In this document: positions 1 through 7,803 of the stretch, piece by piece | How positions within the stretch are numbered: position 1 is the first letter of the stretch | Layout: every line of letters begins with the position of its first letter | Assembly: GCA_022781015.1 (NCBI GenBank) | Contig: JALEUF010000015.1 | Location: forward strand, 1 to 14,124 | Length of the DNA: 14,124 nucleotides | Direction of reading: 5' to 3' | Source of the DNA: Caryophanales bacterium | GTDB taxonomy: Bacteria > Bacillota_I > Bacilli_A > RFN20 > CAG-826 | The notes under the pieces: model-generated | The model's input: the letters and a program-made list of their open reading frames with translations, nothing else | The model's database searches: none | What the model was told of the DNA's origin: nothing | Translations under genes and position numbers: made by a program

Positions 1-750
1 AAGATGGATTCCCATACCTATATCCATGAGACAGGACACCTATTTGGATTACCTGATTATTATGATTCATATTCATCGATATCTAATCAAATATCCCCAT
101 TAGGAAGGATGGATATGATGGATTGCTCCTTAGGGGACCATAATTGCTTTTCAAAAACCTTGCTAGGCTGGTCTTCCCCATATTTTGTTACTTCTTCCTG
201 CAAGATAAATCTACATCAAGGCTCAGGAAATAATGAATGCATCATCATTCCTATCGAATCTAGCTTCAATCCCTATGGAAGGTATGTAATGCTAGAATAT
301 TATTCCCCAACATACCTAAATTATGTCGATGCCTTGCAAAGAAAAGATAATTCGTTATCTTTGTTTTCTAAGCCTGGAATAAGGGCTTATCTAGTCGATT
401 CTAGATTAGCTGCTTATGAAGGCATATCCAAAAAGGGAATCGTAGATGAAAATATGATTACCACGAATAGGCGTCTTACATTTGAAAACGACAATTCTTC
501 CTCTTCCCCATATCTAATCCAAAATATCGATAAAGGGCTTAATTCTGCTGAACTCCCTTCGTTTTATTATGCTTCTAACATGAATAAGGTAGTAAATGAG
601 AATGGTAACCTTATCAATTATTCTTCTACCCTTTTCTATGAAGGGGAGGGGATAACTTCTTCTTTTAAAGGATTAGAGGAACTTAAATATAATTTCAAGG
701 TCGATAAATTGACTTCTAGCTATGCATCTATTAGCATTGAGGCTAGATAG
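1..750 (+). CDS. M6-like zinc metalloprotease, 3' part (5' end outside window)
   Basis: The reading frame is open from the first base and ends at TAG 748-750, so this is the C-terminal 249 residues of a longer protein. The ATG at base 4 is probably an internal methionine. Seen: the zinc-protease motif HETGHLFGLPD (bases 25-57), matching HExxHxxGxxD, with two zinc-ligand histidines, the catalytic glutamate and a third-ligand aspartate. It is followed by a D-M-M-D stretch and a K..LLGW segment. Known: the M6 (immune inhibitor A-like) peptidases share this HExxHxxGLPDxYD signature followed by a DxM...LGW region. Inferred: a secreted or surface-anchored protease. The signal peptide would be in the missing part, and no C-terminal membrane anchor or sorting signal is visible. 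The rest of the fragment is rich in Ser, Asn and Tyr, as in extracellular domains. Codon use (AGG, AGA, CTA, ATA) is unlike the adjacent ribosomal genes. No clear terminator follows before the str promoter. Confidence 0.8.
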   Translation, partial: KMDSHTYIHETGHLFGLPDYYDSYSSISNQISPLGRMDMMDCSLGDHNCFSKTLLGWSSPYFVTSSCKINLHQGSGNNECIIIPIESSFNPYGRYVMLEYYSPTYLNYVDALQRKDNSLSLFSKPGIRAYLVDSRLAAYEGISKKGIVDENMITTNRRLTFENDNSSSSPYLIQNIDKGLNSAELPSFYYASNMNKVVNENGNLINYSSTLFYEGEGITSSFKGLEELKYNFKVDKLTSSYASISIEAR

Positions 751-772
751 ATTTACTCAAAGAAAATAATTA

Positions 773-801
773 TTGACATGGGGAATATACCTCGGTATCA
801 T
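773..801 (+). promoter_or_regulatory. Promoter of the str operon
   Basis: A perfect -35 box TTGACA (773-778) is separated by 17 bp from TATCAT (796-801), a 5/6 match to the -10 consensus. This predicts a transcription start near 808 and an rpsL leader of about 90 nt. It is the strongest sigma-A-type promoter in the window, as expected for ribosomal genes. Confidence 0.8.
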
Positions 802-819
802 TTCACCCGGACGTAAATA

Positions 820-842
820 GAGGGCTTTTGCCTTCTTTGTTT
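820..842 (+). promoter_or_regulatory. Terminator-like hairpin in the rpsL leader (possible attenuator)
   Basis: GAGGGC (820-825), loop TTTT (826-829) and GCCTTC (830-835) form a six-pair stem with one G-U pair, followed by the T-rich stretch TTTGTTT (836-842). It lies just downstream of the predicted transcription start and upstream of the rpsL ribosome binding site. It could attenuate the str operon, or simply terminate transcripts arriving from the upstream protease gene. The stem is short and the tract is broken by a G, so function is uncertain. Confidence 0.4.
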
Positions 843-896
843 ACCCCGATGATTGATACACCGGGAATTGTGTGTATAAAAAGAGAGGAAAAACAC

Positions 897-1316
897 ATGC
901 CAACAATTAACCAATTAGTTAGGCAAGGCAGACAATCTGCCACCAAGAAGTCCAAATCTCCAGCCTTAGGCAAGAGATGGAACTCCCTAACCAAGAAAAC
1001 AACCAACCAACCTTCCTCACAAAAAAGAGGTGTTTGCACCCGTGTCGGTACAATGACCCCAAAGAAACCAAACTCAGCGTTGAGGAAATACGCTCGTGTC
1101 CGCTTGTCCAATGGATACGAAGTTACCGCCTATATCGGTGGCGAAGGACATAACCTTCAAGAACACTCTACCGTCATGATTCGTGGCGGACGTGTTAAGG
1201 ACTTACCAGGTGTTAGATACCATATTGTTCGTGGCTGCTTAGACTGCGCCGGTATCGAAGCCAGACGCCAAGGCCGTTCTTTATACGGAACCAAGAAGCC
1301 AAAGGCTAGCAAATAA
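897..1316 (+). CDS. rpsL: 30S ribosomal protein S12
   Basis: S12 sits at the decoding centre of the small ribosomal subunit and helps control translational accuracy. The 139-residue product begins MPTINQLVRQGRQ and carries the hallmark blocks KRGVCTRVGTMTPKKPNSAL (43-62), GEGHNLQEH (82-90) and GGRVKDLPGVRYH (97-109). Length and the insertion before KRGVCTRV match Bacillota S12, not the 124-residue E. coli form. An upstream in-frame ATG at 828 gives a 162-residue reading, but that extension has no S12 homology. The ATG at 897 has the ribosome binding site GAGAGGA (883-889) and the conserved N-terminus. K56 and K101 correspond to E. coli K43 and K88, the classic streptomycin-resistance positions, and both are wild-type lysines. 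D102 is the site methylthiolated in some bacteria. It is the first gene of the str operon, 14 nt before rpsG. Confidence 0.98.
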   Translation: MPTINQLVRQGRQSATKKSKSPALGKRWNSLTKKTTNQPSSQKRGVCTRVGTMTPKKPNSALRKYARVRLSNGYEVTAYIGGEGHNLQEHSTVMIRGGRVKDLPGVRYHIVRGCLDCAGIEARRQGRSLYGTKKPKASK

Positions 1317-1330
1317 GGAGGAGTAGTACA

Positions 1331-1801
1331 ATGCCAAGAAAAGGTTCAGTCGAAAAACGCGACGTTTTACCAGATCCAGTGTACCAATCCAAATTGGTTA
1401 CCCGTTTAATCAACCGTGTCATGTATGATGGCAAAAGAGGCACTGCCCAAACCATCATCTACAAAGCCTTCAAGAAGATTGAAGACAAAACCGGACAAAA
1501 GGCTACCGAAGTCTTTGCCTCCGCTATAAATAACATTATGCCAGAAGTCGAACTCAAGGTTCGTCGTATTGGTGCCGCTAACTACCAAGTTCCAGTCGAA
1601 GTTTCTCCAGAAAGAAAGCAAACCCTAGGACTAAGATGGTTAGTTACCTATGCCCGTCTACGTGGCGAAAAGACCATGGAAGACAAATTAGCTGCCGAAA
1701 TAATTGATGCCGCCAATGGAAGTGGTGCTTCCGTCAAGAAGAAGGAAGACGTCCATAAGATGGCCGAAGCTAACAAAGCTTACGCCCATTACCGTTGGTA
1801 A
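1331..1801 (+). CDS. rpsG: 30S ribosomal protein S7
   Basis: S7 is a primary 16S rRNA-binding protein that nucleates assembly of the 30S head and lies near the E site. The 156-residue product has the usual bacterial length and start (MPRKGSVEKRDVLPDPVY), the conserved GGANYQVPVEV-type stretch, here IGAANYQVPVEV (77-88), and the C-terminal HKMAEANKAYAHYRW. The ribosome binding site AGGAGG (1316-1321) overlaps the last base of the rpsL stop codon, so translation of the two genes is probably coupled. In E. coli, S7 represses this operon by binding the rpsL-rpsG spacer. The spacer here is only 14 nt, so that mechanism cannot be read directly from the sequence. Confidence 0.98.
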   Translation: MPRKGSVEKRDVLPDPVYQSKLVTRLINRVMYDGKRGTAQTIIYKAFKKIEDKTGQKATEVFASAINNIMPEVELKVRRIGAANYQVPVEVSPERKQTLGLRWLVTYARLRGEKTMEDKLAAEIIDAANGSGASVKKKEDVHKMAEANKAYAHYRW

Positions 1802-1816
1802 TTTAGGAGAAAACAT

Positions 1817-3910
1817 ATGGCTGACGAAAATATGATTAGTGAGACCGCAACTTACGATCTCCCTCACACACGTAACATCGGCATTATGGCTCATATTGAT
1901 GCTGGCAAGACCACAACAACTGAGCGTATTCTCTATTATACCGGTCGTACCCACAAGATTGGTGAAGTTCACGAAGGAACTGCCACCATGGACTGGATGG
2001 AAGAAGAACAAGAAAGAGGTATCACAATCACCTCATCTGCAACTACTTGCTTCTGGAAGGGCAACCGTTTCAACATTATCGACACCCCAGGGCACGTCGA
2101 CTTCACTGTCGAAGTTGAACGTTCATTACGTGTCCTAGACGGTGCTGTTACCGTTCTTGACTCCAAAAATGGTGTCGAACCACAAACCGAAACCGTTTGG
2201 AGACAAGGTACCAAATATGGTGTCCCACGTATTGTCTTCTGCAATAAGATGGATGCCACTGGTGCCGATTTTGATATGTGCGTCGCTTCCTTAGGCGAAA
2301 GGCTTGCTGCTAATGCCGCTGCCATTCAATGCCCAATTGGAAGGGAAGGCAACTTCAAAGGATGCGTCGATATCATCGAAAGAAAGGCTTATGTCTATGG
2401 AGATGATAAGGCCGACGCCCCAACAATCACCGATGTCCCAGCTGAATTAAAAGACAAGGTCGAGCAATATCGTTCCATCTTGCTTGAAAAGCTAGCTGCC
2501 TTTAATGATGATTTGATGATGATGGTCCTCGAAGGGGAAGAAGTCCCTGTCGATATGATTAAATCCACCATCCGTAGTGCTGTATTAACTGGTACATTCT
2601 TCCCAGTTCTCTGCGGCTCTGCCTATAAGAATAAATGTATCCAACCTCTACTTGATGCAGTCGTTGCTTACTTACCATCACCTCTAGATATTCCTGGCGA
2701 AAAGGGAACCCTAAATGATGAACCATATGTCTGCGAAGCTACTGATAACAAGCCATTCGTTGGCCTTGCCTTCAAGATTGCTACTGACCCATTCATTGGT
2801 AGATTAGCCTATGTTAGAGTCTACCAAGGCGTCTTAAAGAGCGGATCCTATGTCTTGAATTCCAACCATGGAAACAAGGAACGTATCGGACGTTTAGTCT
2901 TGATGCATGCTAACCACCGTCAAGAAGTCGAATGCTTGCACGCTGGTGAAATCGGTGCCATCGTTGGCTTAAAGTCAACTACCACCGGTGATACATTGAC
3001 CGATGAAAACGAACCAGTAGTCCTTGAAAACCTCGTCTTCCCAGAACCAGTTCTAGAAGAAGCGGTTGAACCAAAAACCAAAGCTGACCAAGAAAAGATG
3101 ACAATTGCTCTTACTAAGTTAGCCGAAGAAGATCCAACCTTCCGTGTCCATACTGATGCGGACTCTGGACAAACCATTATTGCCGGTGTTGGCGAACTTC
3201 AACTTGATATCCTTGTCGAACGTATGAGACGTGAATTCAAGGTTGATGTCAATGTCGGCGCTCCACAAGTCAACTACAGGGAAACCTTCCGTAAGACTGG
3301 CGAAGCCCAAGGACGTTATGTCAAGCAAAGTGGTGGCCATGGTCAATATGGTGACGTTTGGATCAGATTTGAACCAAACCCAGGAAAAGGATTCGAATTT
3401 GTTGATGCTATCGTTGGTGGTGCAGTTCCAAAGGAATTCATCAAGCCAACCCAACAAGGTCTAGAAGATGCCCTTACCCGTGGTGTTATCGCTGGATACC
3501 CACTAATCGATATCAAAGCTACATTATTTGATGGAAGCTACCACGATGTCGACTCTTCCGAAGCTGCCTATAAAGTTGCCGCTTCTATGGCACTTAAGGC
3601 TGCTGCCCCTAAATGTGACCCTGTCCTTCTTGAACCTATCATGAAGGTCGAAATAACCGTCCCAGAACAATATTATGGTGACGTTATCGGTGATGTTGCC
3701 CGTAGAAGGGGTAATATGACCGGGGAAACCCAACGTGGCAATGCCAAGCAAATCGATGCTGAAATACCACTAGCCGAAATGTTTGGTTATGTCACTGACC
3801 TCCGTTCCTTGACTCAAGGAAGAGGAAACTTCACGATGAGCTTCGACCATTATGGCGAATGCCCACGCTTCATTCAAGATGCCGTCGTTAAGAAGGTATC
3901 TGGTAAATAA
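1817..3910 (+). CDS. fusA: Elongation factor G
   Basis: EF-G is the GTPase that drives tRNA-mRNA translocation and, with the recycling factor, ribosome recycling. The 697-residue protein is full length (family about 690-700). The GTPase motifs are present: P-loop AHIDAGKT (25-32), switch I RGITI (67-71), DTPGH (89-93) and NKMD (143-146). The domain IV tip motif SYHDVDSSEAAYK is intact, with its key histidine at residue 576. The C-terminal domain V block RGNFTMSFDHY is also present. The ribosome binding site AGGAGA (1805-1810) sits 6 nt before the ATG, and the gap from rpsG is 15 nt. Trp codons are all TGG. It uses many CGT, GTC and ACC codons, typical of high expression here and clearly different from the downstream membrane-protein genes. 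Only one fusA copy is seen in the window. Confidence 0.98.
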   Translation: MADENMISETATYDLPHTRNIGIMAHIDAGKTTTTERILYYTGRTHKIGEVHEGTATMDWMEEEQERGITITSSATTCFWKGNRFNIIDTPGHVDFTVEVERSLRVLDGAVTVLDSKNGVEPQTETVWRQGTKYGVPRIVFCNKMDATGADFDMCVASLGERLAANAAAIQCPIGREGNFKGCVDIIERKAYVYGDDKADAPTITDVPAELKDKVEQYRSILLEKLAAFNDDLMMMVLEGEEVPVDMIKSTIRSAVLTGTFFPVLCGSAYKNKCIQPLLDAVVAYLPSPLDIPGEKGTLNDEPYVCEATDNKPFVGLAFKIATDPFIGRLAYVRVYQGVLKSGSYVLNSNHGNKERIGRLVLMHANHRQEVECLHAGEIGAIVGLKSTTTGDTLTDENEPVVLENLVFPEPVLEEAVEPKTKADQEKMTIALTKLAEEDPTFRVHTDADSGQTIIAGVGELQLDILVERMRREFKVDVNVGAPQVNYRETFRKTGEAQGRYVKQSGGHGQYGDVWIRFEPNPGKGFEFVDAIVGGAVPKEFIKPTQQGLEDALTRGVIAGYPLIDIKATLFDGSYHDVDSSEAAYKVAASMALKAAAPKCDPVLLEPIMKVEITVPEQYYGDVIGDVARRRGNMTGETQRGNAKQIDAEIPLAEMFGYVTDLRSLTQGRGNFTMSFDHYGECPRFIQDAVVKKVSGK

Positions 3911-3913
3911 TTA

Positions 3914-3930
3914 CAATACTTAAAGTATTG
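3914..3930 (+). repeat. Perfect palindrome after the fusA stop
   Basis: CAATACTT (3914-3921), one base, then AAGTATTG (3923-3930) form a perfect 8-bp inverted repeat beginning 3 nt after the fusA stop codon. As RNA it could fold as a 6-bp stem with a 5-nt loop. No T-tract follows, so it is not a standard terminator. It may be a processing or stability element, or a DNA-binding site just upstream of, and touching, the candidate tuf promoter. Confidence 0.5.
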
Positions 3931-3956
3931 CTAATGAATTCGGCTTGTTCTATCAT
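3928..3956 (+). promoter_or_regulatory. Candidate internal promoter for tuf
   Basis: TTGCTA (3928-3933), 17 bp, then TATCAT (3951-3956). The -10 hexamer is identical to that of the str promoter, and the -35 hexamer is identical to that proposed for the ABC operon. Extra expression of tuf from its own promoter is common in bacteria because EF-Tu is needed in excess over EF-G. The -35 box is only a 4/6 match, so this remains a candidate. Confidence 0.45.
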
Positions 3957-3965
3957 ATTCAAGCC
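3942..3965 (+). repeat. Inverted repeat in the fusA-tuf spacer
   Basis: GGCTTG (3942-3947) and CAAGCC (3960-3965) are perfect complements separated by 12 nt. The candidate -10 box lies in the loop. The repeat could be an RNA hairpin in read-through transcripts or an operator-like site. It is followed by an A-tract, not a T-tract, so it does not terminate + strand transcription. Confidence 0.4.
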
Positions 3966-4004
3966 AAGAAAAAATCTAGAAACCATTTTGGAGGAAATTA
4001 ACAA

Positions 4005-5198
4005 ATGGCAAAAGAAAAATTCAATCGTGACCGTGTACACCTTAACGTTGGTACCATTGGCCACGTCGACCATGGTAAGACCACTCTTACCTCTGCTATC
4101 ACCCATGTTCTTTCTATGAAGGGTTTAGCCAAAGATATGGCTTATGCCGCTATCGATGCTACCCCAGAAGAAAGAGCCCGTGGTATCACCATCAACTCTG
4201 CTCACGTCGAGTATGAAACTGAACATAGACACTATGCTCACGTTGACTGCCCAGGGCACGCTGACTATGTCAAGAACATGATCACCGGTGCTGCCCAAAT
4301 GGACGCCGCTATCCTTGTTGTCTCTGCTGCTGATGGCGTTATGCCACAAACCCGTGAACACGTCTTACTTGCCCGTCAAGTCGGTGTTCCACAAATCCTT
4401 GTCTTCCTTAACAAGACCGATATGGTCGATGACCCAGAACTCATTGACTTAGTCGAAATGGATGTCCGTGACCTTCTTAACAAATATGACTTCCCAGGGG
4501 ATGAAGTCCCAGTTATCAAAGGTTCTGCTAAAGCTGCCTGCGATGCTAAGTCCATCGATGATCCAGCCTGCAAGCCAATCCTTGAATTACTTGATGCCTT
4601 GGATACCTATATCCCAGACCCAGTCCGTGATAACGATAAGCCATTCTTACTACCTATCGAAGACGTCATGACCATCTCTGGCCGTGGTACCGTCGTCACT
4701 GGTAGAGTCGAACGTGGTATGATCAAGATTAACGACGAAGCTGAAATCGTCGGTATCAAACCAACCCAAAAGACTGTTGTTACCGGTCTAGAAATGTTCC
4801 GTAAGACCCTTGACTTCGCTCAAGGTGGTGATAACGTTGGAGCTCTTCTCCGTGGTATCACCCACGACCAAGTCGAACGTGGACAAGTACTTGCTAAGCC
4901 AGGATCTATCGTTCCACACGATAAATTCACTGCTACCACCTATATCCTTACCAAAGAAGAAGGTGGACGTCATACTCACTTCCTTAACGGATATCGTCCT
5001 CAATTCTTCTTCCGTACTACCGATATCACTGGCACCATCACTCTTCCAGCCGGAACTGATATGGTTATGCCAGGTGACCACGTTACCTTCACTGTCGAAT
5101 TAATCCACCCAATCGCCATGGAAAAGGGAACCAAGTTCTCTATCCGTGAAGGTGGCCGTACCGTCGGTGCTGGTACCGTTGCTGAAATTCTTCACTGA
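4005..5198 (+). CDS. tuf: Elongation factor Tu
   Basis: EF-Tu delivers aminoacyl-tRNA to the ribosomal A site as a GTP complex. The 397-residue product has the normal length. Motifs seen: GHVDHGKT (19-26), RGITI with adjacent switch I residues (59-63), DCPGH (81-85), NKTD (136-139) and SAK (174-176). Domains II and III are complete, including GRGTVVTGRVERG and YRPQFFFRTTDITG. The ribosome binding site GGAGG (3990-3994) precedes the ATG by 10 nt. The gene ends with TGA, the only TGA stop among the genes here. Read as Trp, it would add four residues beyond the point where EF-Tu normally ends, so TGA is a stop in this organism. Small departures from common EF-Tu are NKTD for the usual NKCD and a histidine where GGRHTPF usually has proline. 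Codon bias is the strongest in the window. Confidence 0.98.
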   Translation: MAKEKFNRDRVHLNVGTIGHVDHGKTTLTSAITHVLSMKGLAKDMAYAAIDATPEERARGITINSAHVEYETEHRHYAHVDCPGHADYVKNMITGAAQMDAAILVVSAADGVMPQTREHVLLARQVGVPQILVFLNKTDMVDDPELIDLVEMDVRDLLNKYDFPGDEVPVIKGSAKAACDAKSIDDPACKPILELLDALDTYIPDPVRDNDKPFLLPIEDVMTISGRGTVVTGRVERGMIKINDEAEIVGIKPTQKTVVTGLEMFRKTLDFAQGGDNVGALLRGITHDQVERGQVLAKPGSIVPHDKFTATTYILTKEEGGRHTHFLNGYRPQFFFRTTDITGTITLPAGTDMVMPGDHVTFTVELIHPIAMEKGTKFSIREGGRTVGAGTVAEILH

Positions 5199-5221
5199 GT
5201 TACAGCTTAATTAGCAAAATT

Positions 5222-5246
5222 AGCCTTGGGAAACCAGGGCTTTTTT
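5222..5246 (+). terminator. Intrinsic terminator of the str operon
   Basis: AGCCTTGG (5222-5229), tetraloop GAAA (5230-5233) and CCAGGGCT (5234-5241) form an 8-bp stem with one G-U pair. The run of six T at 5241-5246 follows, its first T also closing the stem. This is a textbook Rho-independent terminator 23 nt after the tuf stop. It separates the str operon from the RDD genes. Confidence 0.92.
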
Positions 5247-5280
5247 GTTGGATTTTTACCTTATCTATATATTAAAAATG

Positions 5281-5306
5281 TTGACTAGTTTATATATTTA
5301 TATAAA
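5281..5306 (+). promoter_or_regulatory. Candidate promoter of the RDD operon
   Basis: TTGACT (5281-5286) is a 5/6 -35 match. Possible -10 boxes are TATAAA (5301-5306, 14-bp spacing) or TAAAGT (5303-5308, 16-bp spacing). Either places the transcription start at about 5312-5316, right at the start codon at 5316. No Shine-Dalgarno sequence is present, so the first RDD gene may be read from a leaderless mRNA. Spacing is not ideal and the exact -10 box is uncertain. Confidence 0.45.
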
Positions 5307-5315
5307 GTTATCTTT

Positions 5316-6545
5316 ATGCAAAAAGATATTGAAAAGAAAACAGACGGGTTAGTTAGCCCAAGCTATGCGAAAACCATATTCGCTTATTTAATTGACTTCG
5401 CTTGTATCGTAATTACGATGCTAATCGTATATTTTGGTATTTCAAAGCCATTTATAGGACCTAGCAAGAATATTGATGGGATCGAAAAGGAGTTTGCTTC
5501 CTTCCAATTATCTTCTTCTTTAATCGAGAACAGCTCCTTTTATAATTTCCCTGCTTATGACAAGGAAAATAATATCTATGGCTATTCTAGATATGAAGAT
5601 GTAGTCTGGAAATATTATACAGTCTTCCTTCCAAGTAACAGCAATGCTACTTTCTTCGATGAAGATAAATTCGAAGGTGATAAATCTAATCTAGATGAAG
5701 TAGGGGAATGGGTATATAGAAATATATATGGGTTAGGAGAAACTAAAGAAGATTCTTTCTATAATCCAATTGATGGCTCTACCGACTTTAAGGTGAAACC
5801 GAGCTTGAAACAAAGCTATATCGATGCCTTGTCTAGTGAGAAAGGAGCCGATAAAACCGAAACTGCGACTAAATTGAACCAATATTATTTCAAACAAGAA
5901 GGGCAAAACGTAACAGGTCTATATGTCGATGCAGTACGTCATTTCTCCAAGCAGCCATATGCGATTAAATTGCAAAAAGAATATTCTAATGCTTCATATA
6001 TGATGTGGCTTCCGACTGCCTTAATTGGACCTGCTATATTCTTATTTATCATTCCTTTATGTGTTCCTAAAGGAAGGACAATTGGAAAATTATTATTAAA
6101 GATAGGAGTTGCCTCAAAAGAAGGGGTGGATGCTGCTGAATGGCAAATAATGGTTAGGTATCTATTTGAATTGCTAACCTGGTATGTCTTGGCTTTGCCT
6201 GTAAATCTAACCTTCTCCGCGACTATATTCCTAACTTTATTGGTAGGTGACTTCATTGTATTAATGCTTTCTAGGTCACATAGATCTATTCATGACCTTA
6301 TTTCTAGAACGGCTTCTTTTGATATAAAGAAATCTACGATTTATCCTGTATCTAGTTTAGATGCAGAAGAAGTTTTAGTAGCTAAAAAAGAAATAGAAAA
6401 GACAGGGGTCGATTATTTTAATAAACCTGCCAAGAAGGTAGAAAACGATAACCCAAGTTTTGAAGTATTAGATTCTTCTACGATTGGCAAGGCAAGAAAA
6501 GAAGCGAAAGAGATTGTTTCATTTGATGAATTCGAAAACAAATAA
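5316..6545 (+). CDS. RDD-family membrane protein with large external loop (RDD protein 1)
   Basis: The 409-residue protein appears to have four membrane segments (about 19-41, 229-249, 282-302, 303-318). Family features seen: D27 in TM1 (LIDF), RTIGKLLLKIGV (254-265) after TM2, and RSIHDLI (323-329) after TM4, which together match RDD domains. The TM1 arginine is replaced by lysine (K19). Two additions are unusual: a polar loop of about 185 residues between TM1 and TM2, and a charged cytoplasmic tail (about 330-409). Most RDD domains have only a short TM1-TM2 loop. Family function is largely unknown; one studied member was reported as a cation/proton antiporter, so none is assigned here. No ribosome binding site precedes the ATG and no later start would keep TM1. 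It overlaps the next gene by 20 nt and is the first of three related genes. Confidence 0.85.
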   Translation: MQKDIEKKTDGLVSPSYAKTIFAYLIDFACIVITMLIVYFGISKPFIGPSKNIDGIEKEFASFQLSSSLIENSSFYNFPAYDKENNIYGYSRYEDVVWKYYTVFLPSNSNATFFDEDKFEGDKSNLDEVGEWVYRNIYGLGETKEDSFYNPIDGSTDFKVKPSLKQSYIDALSSEKGADKTETATKLNQYYFKQEGQNVTGLYVDAVRHFSKQPYAIKLQKEYSNASYMMWLPTALIGPAIFLFIIPLCVPKGRTIGKLLLKIGVASKEGVDAAEWQIMVRYLFELLTWYVLALPVNLTFSATIFLTLLVGDFIVLMLSRSHRSIHDLISRTASFDIKKSTIYPVSSLDAEEVLVAKKEIEKTGVDYFNKPAKKVENDNPSFEVLDSSTIGKARKEAKEIVSFDEFENK

Positions 6546-7803
6546 AGAAAAAAGACTGTCCCCTTATTTCCCTTATGTAAGGGCAAAGAAAAGCAAGGCA
6601 TTCCTACTAGGGTTTGCCGAATTTTCCCTTACTTTCATTTTGACTTTTATACTTTTTATTGCAGCGGGCTATCCTTTATCTTTCTCTACTAATTATGTAA
6701 AAGACGCGAATGTTGCTTTAGCGGATAAGCAAGCAAAGCTAAATGAAATTGTCTTATCTACTAAACTAGCAAGTAAATCTAGCGAAGAATCTTCTACTTT
6801 AGACGATCCTTCGATCATGGTTAGAAGTTATATAGAAGCTTTGACCAAGACTAGTTTATATGTAAACAGCTTGCCTTTTAGGGAGAATTCAAATGACGGG
6901 AAAGGGAATGTAATTGAAAAAGAAATAGATAAAGAATCTACTTTATTTAATTTAGATAACGACCCCGTTGGTTATTATTTCTATGTTTTTAAGCCTAGCC
7001 ATTCTCCTATCGATAATTATATTTATGATGATGCTGATTATTCATCAAAAAAGGATGAATTCCTATATAAGAAAGCCTATGTCTATGAGGAAGAAAATAG
7101 ATTTGTCCAAATCGATGATTCTATTTCTAAATATAGCCAGATAAGTAAAACCGAGGCAAAGATACTTAATGATTATCTTATATATGGGCATGAAGAAGAT
7201 AAGCCTACCTATAATTATTATGGGAATGCCTTCTTAAGGGCTAGATCGGTTTTTATCGAAGAAATAGAAACTAGATATACCCCATATATGCAGATAACCG
7301 CCTCATTTATGGAAGATTACCATGTCTATGTATCTTCTTTGACGGTTGCCATTTGTCTTTCTTACCTACTTTCTTTCATTATCCTCCAAGTTGTTGTTCC
7401 CCTTGTTAGCAAGAACAAAAGAGGTGTATCTGCCTATATGCTTAAGATGGGATATTGTAAAGATGATGGGGGTGAAGTTGGAATAAAAGAGATTTTATTG
7501 CGCGCATCATATAATTTATTCTCCTATTTGTCTCCTTGCTTCCTTGCTTTATATTTTATTGGATATGGTGAATTGGCCTTTATGGAATTAATTGGATTTG
7601 TATCTTTATTCTATATATGCCTAATGTCATTTATATTTACAATTGCTTCCTTTATTTATATGATGGTTTCTTCTTCTAATAGGGGATTAGGGGAAAAATT
7701 AGCATCTATAGAAATAAAAGATTTAAACATGATGGAACCTAACTTACCTCTTTCTGATAAGGAAATAGAAAATGGAACAAAAGAGCCTAGAGATAGTTTA
7801 TAG
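6526..7803 (+). CDS. Divergent RDD-like membrane protein with large external loop (RDD protein 2)
   Basis: The ATG at 6526 gives 425 residues. A TTG at 6484 would add 14 basic residues but lies deep inside the previous gene, so the ATG is preferred. Upstream purines (GAAAGAG, 6506-6512) are a poor ribosome binding site, so translation is probably coupled to RDD protein 1. Membrane segments are at about 26-48, 267-293, 331-349 and 352-382. The post-TM2 block KRGVSAYMLKMG (298-309) aligns with the GKxLGKxLLKIGV motif of RDD proteins. The TM1 Asp is lost (GFAEF) and the HDL block is replaced by RGLGEKLASI (386-395). The external loop of about 215 residues contains YVFKPSHS (153-160), resembling YTVFLPSNS (101-109) in RDD protein 1. 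It reads as a decayed or repurposed paralog. Function unknown. Confidence 0.72.
   Translation: MNSKTNKEKRLSPYFPYVRAKKSKAFLLGFAEFSLTFILTFILFIAAGYPLSFSTNYVKDANVALADKQAKLNEIVLSTKLASKSSEESSTLDDPSIMVRSYIEALTKTSLYVNSLPFRENSNDGKGNVIEKEIDKESTLFNLDNDPVGYYFYVFKPSHSPIDNYIYDDADYSSKKDEFLYKKAYVYEEENRFVQIDDSISKYSQISKTEAKILNDYLIYGHEEDKPTYNYYGNAFLRARSVFIEEIETRYTPYMQITASFMEDYHVYVSSLTVAICLSYLLSFIILQVVVPLVSKNKRGVSAYMLKMGYCKDDGGEVGIKEILLRASYNLFSYLSPCFLALYFIGYGELAFMELIGFVSLFYICLMSFIFTIASFIYMMVSSSNRGLGEKLASIEIKDLNMMEPNLPLSDKEIENGTKEPRDSL

Noticed and set aside
828..896. N-terminal 23-residue extension of S12
   Set aside because: The conserved S12 start and a good ribosome binding site are at 897, and the extension corresponds to leader RNA containing the hairpin.
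803..3751. Several minus-strand open frames of 71-118 residues across the str operon (for example 1969-2325 and 3119-3457)
   Set aside because: They lie entirely or almost entirely opposite highly conserved rpsL/rpsG/fusA, have no ribosome binding sites of their own, and show no protein-like composition. They are a by-product of the strong codon bias.
3928..4119. Plus-strand 63-residue open frame across the fusA-tuf spacer
   Set aside because: It runs into tuf in another frame, has no ribosome binding site, and most of its length is shadow coding of EF-Tu.
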